A stretch of 64,000 bases of DNA from an uncultured Lachnospiraceae bacterium (GTDB lineage: Bacteria > Bacillota > Clostridia > Lachnospirales > Lachnospiraceae), in the NCBI GenBank assembly GCA_937920345.1, contig CALGVA010000051.1, positions 16,600-80,599 on the forward strand. The letters run 5' to 3'. The position numbers and the translations under genes are program-made. Under the pieces are notes generated by a model. It made no database searches and was not told the DNA's origin. It saw nothing but the letters and a program-made list of their open reading frames with translations. Each line of letters begins with the position of its first letter. Positions within the stretch are counted from its first letter, which is position 1. Positions 35,609 to 43,143 of this stretch are shown here, in pieces.

Positions 35609-38600
35609 ATGAAGATAACATTTGATAATAATAACACAAATCAAAATGTAGACAAGGTGACGACAACTACATATCGGGACACCCGCACGGAGAAAACGGG
35701 TAAGACGGGTGCATACGCATTAGACATTTCTGGCACAGTTATGGATAACACAGCTTATAAAGGTCAGGGAAAGACCGCAGAAGACGTTATGCAGGAAGCG
35801 GGGCAGATTGATATCGCCACGCAGAGAGACTATATGACAGTTATGTCTAATACTATGTCCGAAGAAGATTTCAGCCGAATGGTGGAAGACGGATACCAGG
35901 TTGGCGATATGGATATCGAAGAGGTCGTTACAATTGTCGATAAGATTAAGGCGGAACTGATCAAAGGCGGTACACAGGTAGCAGGCTATACCGATCAGAT
36001 CGATGCCGGGACGCTTCGGGAGATTACCGGCAGTGAGGCTTTTGCACAGGAACTGAGCCGGCAGTTTGCGGAACACGATATACCTCTGACAGAGGAGAAC
36101 GTCAGGGATGTCATGAAGGCATATGCCAGAGCTTCCACACTTGAGGAAGTCACGGAAGGCGCTGCCAAGTATATGGTGGAAAACCATATGGAACCCACGA
36201 TCGATAACCTGTATCGGGCAGGACACAGCGCTTCGGGAGACGGAAGCAGACAGGGCAGAGGATATTATACGGATGGAGCCGGATATTACGCTAAGAAGGC
36301 GGAGGAATATGATTGGAACAGTCTGCGTCCGCAGATAGAGAAAATCATTACACAGGCCGGGCTGGAAGTGAACGAAGAGACTCTGGCGGATGCGAGATGG
36401 CTGGTTGAAAAGGGAGTTCCCCTTACGGCTGAGGCAGTATCGGATCTTTATATGCTGAACCAGCTGGCTTTTCCGCAGGACGGCAGACAGGTGCTGGCGG
36501 CGATTGTATCGGCGGTTTCAGATGGAAAAGAGGCGGGAGCGGCCAACCTGGCGGACGGCAGAAGCAGTATGGAGAAAGCGGCCGCGTATGTGGAGCGTTT
36601 TGCACGAATTACGGATGCGGCGGTTGATCAGGTTGCAGCTGAGGGACAGGAACTTACGCTTGTGAATCTGGAAGCAGCGGAGGAAAGGATAGAAACGCTA
36701 AAACAGCCTGCGGATGAAAATGCGGCACATTACAACAGGAAAGATGTGTCAGGCAGCGGCGGCCAGCATGTGCAGACCGGCAGCGGTTCCGTTACTGCCA
36801 CAGGGGAGAACGGGGCGGATACGGTACCGGTTGCAGAGAATATCTCGGCGCGGAGGCAGTTGGAAGAAATTCGCCTGATGATGACCATAGAGGCCAATCG
36901 TAAGCTGCTGGAAAGCGGTTATGCCATTGATACAACGGAGTTAGAACAGCTTGTGAATGCTCTGCGGCAGATCGAGTCGCAGCAGAATCAGGCTTTGTTC
37001 GGAGAGACGGATGTGGCGCGCGCGGCCGAGAAGGCAGCGCTCTATACAGAAACACGCAGTAAGGTTGCTGAGATACCTTTCCTGCCGATTGATATTGCCG
37101 GCAGATATAAGGTGACAGATCAGGATTTCACTTTAGATCAGGTACACATCGACGGCACTGCCTTAAGGAACCAATATGATGAGGCGGCGAAGAGATATGA
37201 GACGTGGATGACGACAACGAGAACGGACCTGGGTGATTCTATTGATAAAGCGTTTACAAATGTGGACGATAAACTGGAAGATCTGGGAATGGAACTGAAT
37301 GAGGAAAACCGTCGGGCAGTCCGCATTCTGGGTTATAACCGCATGGAACTGTCGAAGGAGAATATAGAGACAGTGCGGGAGTCTGATGCACAGCTTCGGC
37401 GTGTGATCGGCAAGATGACGCCGACAGCAGTTCTGCAGGCGATTCGTGACGGTAAGAACCCGCTGGAGCTGACGCTGCCGGAACTGGATGAATATCTGGA
37501 TTCCATACCGTACACCAGGGAGCAGGAGAGTGAGAAGTACAGTAAATTTTTGTATAAACTTGATAAAAATAAAGCCATCGACGAGCAGGAAAGAACAGCC
37601 TATATCGGCATATACCGTATGCTCAGACAGTTTGAGAAGACCGATGACGCAGCAGTCGGAGCACTGGTCAGCATGGGAGCAGAAGTTTCCTTCAAAAATA
37701 TGCTGAGCGCAGTGCGCAGCCGGAAGAGAAGCGGCATGGACTTTATGGTTGACGATGCGTTTGCGGGCGTTGAGGCGATCGAGAAGGGCATGTCGATTTC
37801 CAGACAGATCGAGAGCGGATTTAACAAGACTTATCGTGATATTGTCGGCAATATTGCTGACCGGATGGCGAAACAGGATGCGTCTACGGAGAAGGAATAC
37901 CGGCAGGAACAGATGCAGGAAATGCGGCAGGCCTGTGAAGTGGAAGATGCCGTGATCGAGGAACTGCTGCAGAGTAAGCAGCCGGTAACGATCAATAATC
38001 TGGCAGCGGCGGATATGCTGATGAACAGCAGGGGCACATTTTATAAGAAGCTAAAGGAGTATACGACACCTGCGGATGAAGAGAAAGTCAAAGATGCCGT
38101 GTCGCGTCTGCACGGCGCGCTGACGGATCAGGAGCATGCACAGGAGGCTTTTGAGGAAATGGAACAGGTCTTCGAAGACGTGCTTGAGGAAGCGCAGTAT
38201 AACGCAGACATAAATTATATTGATCTGAAAGTAATCCAGAGCTGCCGTAAACAGCTCACGCTGGCAGCCGGGCTTGCTAAAGAGGAAAACTATCAGATTC
38301 CCGTAGAAATCAACGGGGAGACGACAGCGATCCACTTAAGAGTGCTGCACAGTCAGCAGGACGGCGGTAAGGTTAAGGCTACGCTTGAGACGGAAAGTTA
38401 CGGCAAGACAGCGGCGGAATTTACGATACGCAATCGTAAAGTATCCGGATATATTGCCTGTTCCACGCAGGAAGGCACGAAGAGCATACAGAGCAGGAAA
38501 GATAACCTGCAAAAAGAACTGCAGGATACGGTGGAATCGCTGGCGGGCAATGCGCTGGAGCTTGGAGATATCGGAATCGTATGCAGTGCGGAACTGGATC

Positions 38601-38701
38601 TGAACGCTTATACGGCGGAAGAAGTGCAGGATGGATCATCGGTACAGACCGCTGACTTGTATCAGATTGCAAAAGCGTTTATTACAACGATTACAGCATA
38701 G
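35609..38701 (+). CDS. Large flagellar-locus protein with FliK-like C terminus
   Basis: This is a 1030-residue, largely helical protein with no signal peptide, placed between two flagellin genes behind a sigma-28 promoter. Across its length a short helix-start motif of the form PLTxENV recurs at about nine sites, near residues 156, 192, 251, 268, 346, 559, 577, 690 and 790. The last 140 residues (IPVEINGETTAIHLRVLH... to LELGDIGIVCSAEL) have the strand-helix order of the Flg_hook domain of FliK, the hook-length ruler. A ruler or filament-associated role is inferred. The frame opens at 35561, but GGAG and spacing favour ATG 35609. It may correspond to a DUF6240-type family. Confidence 0.65.
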   Translation: MKITFDNNNTNQNVDKVTTTTYRDTRTEKTGKTGAYALDISGTVMDNTAYKGQGKTAEDVMQEAGQIDIATQRDYMTVMSNTMSEEDFSRMVEDGYQVGDMDIEEVVTIVDKIKAELIKGGTQVAGYTDQIDAGTLREITGSEAFAQELSRQFAEHDIPLTEENVRDVMKAYARASTLEEVTEGAAKYMVENHMEPTIDNLYRAGHSASGDGSRQGRGYYTDGAGYYAKKAEEYDWNSLRPQIEKIITQAGLEVNEETLADARWLVEKGVPLTAEAVSDLYMLNQLAFPQDGRQVLAAIVSAVSDGKEAGAANLADGRSSMEKAAAYVERFARITDAAVDQVAAEGQELTLVNLEAAEERIETLKQPADENAAHYNRKDVSGSGGQHVQTGSGSVTATGENGADTVPVAENISARRQLEEIRLMMTIEANRKLLESGYAIDTTELEQLVNALRQIESQQNQALFGETDVARAAEKAALYTETRSKVAEIPFLPIDIAGRYKVTDQDFTLDQVHIDGTALRNQYDEAAKRYETWMTTTRTDLGDSIDKAFTNVDDKLEDLGMELNEENRRAVRILGYNRMELSKENIETVRESDAQLRRVIGKMTPTAVLQAIRDGKNPLELTLPELDEYLDSIPYTREQESEKYSKFLYKLDKNKAIDEQERTAYIGIYRMLRQFEKTDDAAVGALVSMGAEVSFKNMLSAVRSRKRSGMDFMVDDAFAGVEAIEKGMSISRQIESGFNKTYRDIVGNIADRMAKQDASTEKEYRQEQMQEMRQACEVEDAVIEELLQSKQPVTINNLAAADMLMNSRGTFYKKLKEYTTPADEEKVKDAVSRLHGALTDQEHAQEAFEEMEQVFEDVLEEAQYNADINYIDLKVIQSCRKQLTLAAGLAKEENYQIPVEINGETTAIHLRVLHSQQDGGKVKATLETESYGKTAAEFTIRNRKVSGYIACSTQEGTKSIQSRKDNLQKELQDTVESLAGNALELGDIGIVCSAELDLNAYTAEEVQDGSSVQTADLYQIAKAFITTITA

Positions 38702-38733
38702 AGAATGACAGCTATCATAAAGGAGGAACTCAT

Positions 38734-39897
38734 ATGAAGATCAGTTACAATTCAGCGGCAATGCACGCTAACAATGCACTTAACGCGTCGGATAACAGAC
38801 TCTCACAGTCACTTAAGAGACTGTCTTCCGGCTTAAAGGTTACGGCAGCGAAGGATAATCCGTCGGGATATGCGATCGGGCGCAGGATGAATGCCCAGAT
38901 TACAGGAGTATCTGTGGCGACACAGAATGCCAACAGAGGCGCTTCAATTATTGAGACAGCGGACGGTGCACTGACGGAAGTGCACGATATGCTGCAGAGA
39001 ATGAATGAACTGGCGGTTAAAGGCGCTACGGGAACGCTTACGACGAACGACAGAGAGACGTTGAATCAGGAATTAAAGCAGTTAAAACAAGAGGTTACCA
39101 GAATATCCACTGACACGGAATTTAACGGTCAGCCGTTATTAGATGGCAGCTTTGACTTAAGAGGTTACACGAACAGTCAGATTGCGACAGTGGATTATTA
39201 CAGTGATGAGGTGCTGCCGAAGCCGTACACGATCGATGCATTGACGGTACACTATAAAGCAGACGGAACGATTGATCTGGATCAGACAGCGCAGGCATTT
39301 ACGGCGGGCGCGGGATTCCCGGCAGGTGTGGAGATTACTGAGGTTGGTCAGGATAAAGTGACGATTACCGGCAATCAGGACTTTAAGATGACGATTGCTG
39401 TTAAGCCGGATCCTGTCTATGATGCGGCAGGTAATATTACAGGTTATAATCCGGTGGTATGTGCGGCGGCAGGCAATCCGCTGGAGGTAAATGTGACGGG
39501 AATCGGTTCGATGGATATGCAGATCGGAGCCAATGAAGGACAGCAGTTAAATATCCGGATTCCGAAGATTTCTCTGGACAGATTGGGGATCGAGAGAACG
39601 GAAGTGGATACGGAGGAGAACAGTTCGAAAGCAATCGAGGAAATTAAAGGAGCGATCTTATATGTATCCGATTCCAGAAGCAGACTGGGAGCTTACCAGA
39701 ATCGTCTGGAACATACCGTAAGCAGTCTGGATATCACGAACGAGAATATGACAAGTTCTTACTCCCGCATCATGGATGTTGATATGGCGGAAGAAATGAC
39801 CACTTATACAACTGAACAGGTTATATCTCAGGCGGCGGTTTCCATGCTGGCGCAGGCAAATGAGAGACCTTCACAGGTATTACAGTTGTTGCAGTAA
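38734..39897 (+). CDS. Flagellin
   Basis: This 387-residue flagellin is of normal length. The D0/D1 ends are canonical: MKISYNSAAMHANNALNASD at the start, LSSGLKVTAAKDNPSGYAIG, the TLR5-contact segment LQRMNELAVKG near residue 87, and the C-terminal VSMLAQANERPSQVLQLLQ. A short central domain of about 130 residues (about 165-290) replaces the giant insert of the neighbouring flagellin. It is exported by the flagellar type III system and polymerises into the filament. It lies 32 bases after the FliK-like gene and 36 bases before fliS. AAAGGAGG lies upstream of the ATG. Confidence 0.97.
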   Translation: MKISYNSAAMHANNALNASDNRLSQSLKRLSSGLKVTAAKDNPSGYAIGRRMNAQITGVSVATQNANRGASIIETADGALTEVHDMLQRMNELAVKGATGTLTTNDRETLNQELKQLKQEVTRISTDTEFNGQPLLDGSFDLRGYTNSQIATVDYYSDEVLPKPYTIDALTVHYKADGTIDLDQTAQAFTAGAGFPAGVEITEVGQDKVTITGNQDFKMTIAVKPDPVYDAAGNITGYNPVVCAAAGNPLEVNVTGIGSMDMQIGANEGQQLNIRIPKISLDRLGIERTEVDTEENSSKAIEEIKGAILYVSDSRSRLGAYQNRLEHTVSSLDITNENMTSSYSRIMDVDMAEEMTTYTTEQVISQAAVSMLAQANERPSQVLQLLQ

Positions 39898-39933
39898 TAA
39901 GATAGTAAGACGTGAAAAGGATGAGGGACGAAT

Positions 39934-40410
39934 ATGACCAGGGAATTAAAGCAGGAGTACACGCTGCGGATCACGCAGGCGAATAAGACCCAGCTGATTA
40001 CGATTTTATATGAAATGGTTCTGCTCTATGTGGATGAAGCGCAGGCGGCGCTTGAGGCCGGAGAACGTATGGAGTACAAGAGTGCGGTCCGCAAGATTCG
40101 CGGATGCATAGATGAGTTGACGGCATCGCTTAATTTTGATTATGAACTGGCGCATAATCTGTTGCAGCTCTATCTCTATATCAACAGAGAACTCGTCAAG
40201 GCGTCTTCGCACTATGACCGGGAAAATCTGGAGCATGTCCGGCTGATTATCAGTGAACTGCATAAGGCGTATCAGACAATTGAAGCGCAGGACACATCAG
40301 GACCTGTTATGGGCAATACACAGACGGTCTATGCCGGCCTCACTTACGGCAGGAATACGCTGACAGAGAACATAGCGGATTCTGCTGCCAACAGGGGATT
40401 CTGCGTATAG
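39934..40410 (+). CDS. fliS: Flagellar export chaperone FliS
   Basis: This is a 158-residue helical-bundle protein. The start RITQANKTQLITILYEMVLLY and the pattern KIRGCIDELTASLNFDYELA are typical of FliS, which binds the C terminus of flagellin in the cytoplasm and keeps it unfolded until export. It is slightly longer than the usual 130 residues, with a disordered C-terminal tail. It follows the second flagellin directly and is probably co-transcribed with it. No fliD is present in the window. Confidence 0.88.
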   Translation: MTRELKQEYTLRITQANKTQLITILYEMVLLYVDEAQAALEAGERMEYKSAVRKIRGCIDELTASLNFDYELAHNLLQLYLYINRELVKASSHYDRENLEHVRLIISELHKAYQTIEAQDTSGPVMGNTQTVYAGLTYGRNTLTENIADSAANRGFCV

Positions 40411-40415
40411 GCAGC

Positions 40416-40488
40416 AAGGTCGCTTTGCACACCTGCACCATGTATTTGCTGCATGGTGTCAGAGCCGACGCTGCAGGGCATAGACCTT
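40416..40488 (+). other. Structured 3' region after fliS
   Basis: AAGGTC (40416-40421) can pair with GACCTT (40483-40488), enclosing a perfect hairpin CACCATG (40436-40442) / CATGGTG (40452-40458). No U-tract follows, so this is a possible mRNA 3' structure between convergent genes, not a clear terminator. Confidence 0.35.
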
Positions 40489-40492
40489 ACGG

Positions 40493-40783
40493 CTATGAAA
40501 AAAGCGACAGGGCACGATATACTTCATGATGTTTATCTTCGGGCAGCAGGTTCAGATCTGCTGCCTGTTCTATGAGATATTTGTAACGCTTGAGCGTTGC
40601 ATTCACTTCATAGATGTAGCAGTCGATCAGATCCGGATCAGTTACATTGTCAAAATTGGAATAGGCAATTTCCAGCGCATATCTCGTCTGCGCCAGTTCC
40701 TCACGTAACGTCATTTTCTGACAATCCACAATGATGTCCGCTTCCGCGGAGCCATTAGAACTCTGATGAAAAAACATCTTCAT
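40493..40783 (-). CDS. DUF2508 (YaaL-like) protein
   Basis: This is a small 96-residue helical protein of the DUF2508 family. The diagnostic stretch is ALEIAYSNFDNVTDPDLIDC followed by the aromatic helix LKRYKYLIEQA. In B. subtilis the homologue yaaL lies between recR and bofA and has no known function. Here it is still next to bofA, but divergently oriented, with the two starts about 200 bases apart around a long inverted repeat. Confidence 0.85.
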   Translation of the reverse strand: MKMFFHQSSNGSAEADIIVDCQKMTLREELAQTRYALEIAYSNFDNVTDPDLIDCYIYEVNATLKRYKYLIEQAADLNLLPEDKHHEVYRALSLFS

Positions 40784-40847
40784 AAATCCACCCAGCCTTT
40801 CCTTATATTATATTAAATTCCGAGAACAAATTTAGAGTAAGCCTCGC

Positions 40848-40874
40848 ATACTTAATTCCGCAGGAATTTAGTAT
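40848..40874. promoter_or_regulatory. 12-base inverted repeat between DUF2508 and bofA
   Basis: ATACTTAATTCC (40848-40859) and GGAATTTAGTAT (40863-40874) are inverted copies with one mismatch around a GCA centre. The site lies in the divergent promoter region and is a candidate operator for either gene. Confidence 0.5.
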
Positions 40875-40984
40875 AAGTATAGGTAATATTTGGTAAAATA
40901 TTCATGTAATATTCAGGCGCCGAGACGCATATGTTACCAATGTAACGGTGTCCAGGCATCATGAAAACGGAGGAGAATGCGGGA

Positions 40985-41257
40985 ATGGGAAATGCGGGCG
41001 GAGCATTGGCAATACTGGGAGTGTGTCTGATTGTACTGATTATCGGGGCACTGGGACGGAAAGTGGAATGGCTGGTGAATTTTATTCTGCGTGCGGTTAT
41101 GGGTACGATCGGGATTTATTGTCTGAATTATCTGCTGGCATCTCGTCAGATCGGCGTTGCGGTAGGTATTAATCCGCTTACGATTTTGACATCCGGAATC
41201 CTTGGATTTCCTGGGATTGCAGTTCTTTATGGCATTCACTTTTTCAAAATATTGTAG
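40985..41257 (+). CDS. bofA: BofA family pro-sigma-K processing inhibitor
   Basis: This 90-residue membrane protein has two or three hydrophobic helices (GGALAILGVCLIVLIIGALG, LLASRQIGVAVGINPLTILT, SGILGFPGIAVLYGIHFF). The C-terminal GINPLTILTSGILGFPGIAVL segment is the family signature. In B. subtilis BofA holds the intramembrane protease SpoIVFB inactive until forespore signalling allows sigma-K activation. Its presence implies an endospore former. The frame opens at 40961, but GGAGGAG sits 9 bases before the ATG at 40985, giving a family-like length. Confidence 0.88.
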   Translation: MGNAGGALAILGVCLIVLIIGALGRKVEWLVNFILRAVMGTIGIYCLNYLLASRQIGVAVGINPLTILTSGILGFPGIAVLYGIHFFKIL

Positions 41258-41293
41258 ACATTTCACAAAATTAGTTTTTTTGCTAAAAGGGTC

Positions 41294-41322
41294 TGGACAG
41301 GACATAGTTTTGTGTTTATAAT
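41294..41322 (+). promoter_or_regulatory. Promoter of the Tad pilus operon
   Basis: TGGACA (41294-41299) and a perfect TATAAT (41317-41322) are 17 bases apart. Transcription would start near 41330, leaving a leader of about 110 bases before the first gene. Confidence 0.75.
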
Positions 41323-41426
41323 TCAGTTTACAACTCAAGAAATTCTGTTATTAATATCTTGCCGGTAAGGCATCGGGCGATTCGTCCCACTATGATTTCA
41401 TTGAGTCAGATTTAGAATATTTCTAT

Positions 41427-41441
41427 GGAGGTGATTCTATT
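41427..41441 (+). promoter_or_regulatory. Ribosome site pointing to an ATT start codon
   Basis: GGAGG (41427-41431) is followed 7 bases later by ATT (41439-41441), which is in frame with the prepilin peptidase. The ATG at 41425 lies inside the Shine-Dalgarno region and leads to a stop after seven codons. The next in-frame starts are CTG 41445 and TTG 41463, 13 and 31 bases away. Confidence 0.5.
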
Positions 41442-41966
41442 GGACTGAGTTACTATCAATCTTTGTTGCTTCTTCTGCTGTTTCTCGCAGCGTTGGCAGA
41501 TCTTAAGACAGACCATATTCCCAACGGCTTTATCATGTTCGGAACCGCGATCGGAATATTGGGAGGAATATGGATTCATACCGGTTTACCGCAGTCTGTC
41601 TTTTCTATGCTTCTTGCATTTCTGCTTATGTATCCACTGTTTAAGATTGGAGCGCTGGGCGCCGGCGATGTAAAGGTATTTATGATGACCGGCAGCTTTA
41701 TGGAACCAAAAGCCTTTATAACGGTTATGGTATCAGCGTTTGTGACCGGCGCGGTATTTTCGCTTGGCAAATTGTTGATCGAACATAACGGCAGGGAGCG
41801 GATAAGCTATTTTCTGTCTTATGTGACTGAGGTGGCGAGGACGGGACACTGGAAGATTTACGGAGAATATATGGTGCAGGATTATCAATTATACCGCAGG
41901 AACAAAATACATTTCACGGTTCCGATTCTGTTCGGTGTGGTGATGAAGTTAGGAGGATTCGTGTGA
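41439..41966 (+). CDS. Prepilin peptidase, A24 (CpaA/TadV) type, first copy
   Basis: This 175-residue membrane aspartyl protease cleaves the leader of prepilins. The two catalytic aspartates are in ALADLKTDHIPN near residue 20 and GALGAGDVKV near residue 75. The family is short and lacks the N-terminal methylase domain of PilD. It opens the Tad operon. No ATG or GTG start fits; the ribosome site at 41427-41431 points to ATT 41439, and the most conservative alternative is TTG 41463 (167 residues). A second, shorter prepilin peptidase is encoded at 49316-49738. Its stop codon lies in the left arm of the RNA element that follows. Confidence 0.87.
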   Translation: MGLSYYQSLLLLLLFLAALADLKTDHIPNGFIMFGTAIGILGGIWIHTGLPQSVFSMLLAFLLMYPLFKIGALGAGDVKVFMMTGSFMEPKAFITVMVSAFVTGAVFSLGKLLIEHNGRERISYFLSYVTEVARTGHWKIYGEYMVQDYQLYRRNKIHFTVPILFGVVMKLGGFV

Positions 41967-42066
41967 AAAATAAATCTTTTCACACACGAGATTTGTGTCT
42001 GCGCGCACTTGATACAAACTCGTTGATGCGCGAAGAGCGTGCGCAGAAAAGAGGATTAGTGTGAAA
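41961..42066 (+). ncRNA. Structured RNA element with alternative pairings before tadZ
   Basis: A hairpin pairs GTGTGAAAA (41961-41969, containing the upstream stop codon) with TTTTCACAC (41977-41985). One base later a 12-base-pair stem (41987-41999 with 42011-42022, one bulged A) closes a loop whose CGCGCA (42002-42007) can pair with TGCGCG (42027-42032): an H-type pseudoknot. Two alternatives compete. The segment 41999-42008 can pair instead with 42037-42046, and TTTCACAC (41978-41985) can pair perfectly with GTGTGAAA (42059-42066), covering the GTG start of tadZ. Translational control of tadZ is inferred. Confidence 0.55.
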
Positions 42067-43143
42067 CAAAAGATATTTGCGATATGCGATATGGAGGAAG
42101 GCTATGCGGTCAGGCTATCGGAGTACATATTAGACAAGGTCAGGCTGCCGTATACGATGCATTTGTTTACGAAGGTGGAGGAACTGCAGAAGTTTGCGGG
42201 ACAGGAGGAGATTGCAGTGTTAGTCATCGCTGAGAGCGCACTTAGAATGCTGCGGGAGGAATATGTAAGACGGCAGGTGGCACAGATGTTTGTGCTGCAG
42301 GAGGATGAGGAACTGCGGGAGCGGGAGGCAGACGGGCTATCCTGCGGCAATGAATCAGACAGCACGGATGGAAAACAGCCGATGGTGGAAGATAAGCTGC
42401 ATTATATCAGCAAGTTTCAGAGCCCGGAGCAGATCGTGACCATACTGACGGAATCCATTACGAATCTGTCTGACTGGAAGATCAGGACGACGGCGGAGAA
42501 CACGGATATGAAGCTGATCGGTATCTACACACCGGTCAAGCGGTGCCTGCAGACGTCCTTTGCCATTACCATGGGTCAGATTCTGGCGAAAGAACACCGG
42601 GTACTGTATTTCAATTTCGAAAATTATTCGGGATTCGGACAGATGCTGAAACGGGAATTTGCCATGGATATGATAGATCTCATGTATTATTTCCGGTGTG
42701 ATAAAGACAAGCTGGCGCTGCGGCTGCCGGCTGTCACACAGAACATGAACGGGCTGGATTATATACCGCCGATGCAGTCCTATGCGGGGCGGCGGGAGGT
42801 GACGGGAGAAGAGTGGCTGGAACTGTGCAGGTGTATTGCCGGGATCGGACAGTATGAATATATTATTCTGGATCTGGATGACAGTATGGACGGATTGTTT
42901 GACCTGCTGCGCAGCTGCTATAAGATATACACCATTACAAGAGAAGACGGCTTTGCGGTGGCGAAAATCAACCAGTATGAGCAGATTCTGCAGTTCCATG
43001 AGATGGAGGAGATTGCGGCGAAAACCGTGAAATGCCGGTTTCCGGTTTTTAAGGATATCACGGCGGATCTGAATCTGATGACGCATGGGGAACTGGCAGG
43101 ATATGTAAAGGCGATCATTAGAGAGGACTTGTATGGAAAATAG
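42061..43143 (+). CDS. tadZ: TadZ/CpaE-like pilus assembly protein
   Basis: This is a 360-residue protein with a receiver-like N-terminal domain (about 1-115) lacking the phosphoacceptor pattern, a charged linker, and a MinD/ParA-like domain (about 150-345). The deviant Walker A is degenerate: GIYTPVKRCLQTSFAITMGQ lacks the glycines and the signature lysine pair, so ATP hydrolysis is doubtful. In other species TadZ places the Tad machine at the pole, and an atypical TadZ is known from Eubacterium rectale. The start is GTG with AGAGGA upstream. It overlaps the CpaF gene by 11 bases. Confidence 0.83.
   Translation: MKQKIFAICDMEEGYAVRLSEYILDKVRLPYTMHLFTKVEELQKFAGQEEIAVLVIAESALRMLREEYVRRQVAQMFVLQEDEELREREADGLSCGNESDSTDGKQPMVEDKLHYISKFQSPEQIVTILTESITNLSDWKIRTTAENTDMKLIGIYTPVKRCLQTSFAITMGQILAKEHRVLYFNFENYSGFGQMLKREFAMDMIDLMYYFRCDKDKLALRLPAVTQNMNGLDYIPPMQSYAGRREVTGEEWLELCRCIAGIGQYEYIILDLDDSMDGLFDLLRSCYKIYTITREDGFAVAKINQYEQILQFHEMEEIAAKTVKCRFPVFKDITADLNLMTHGELAGYVKAIIREDLYGK

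Noticed and set aside
41330..41438. Possible cyclic-di-GMP riboswitch in the Tad operon leader
   Set aside because: The leader shows only a small GGGCGATTCGTCCC hairpin and none of the conserved GEMM core segments I could recognise.
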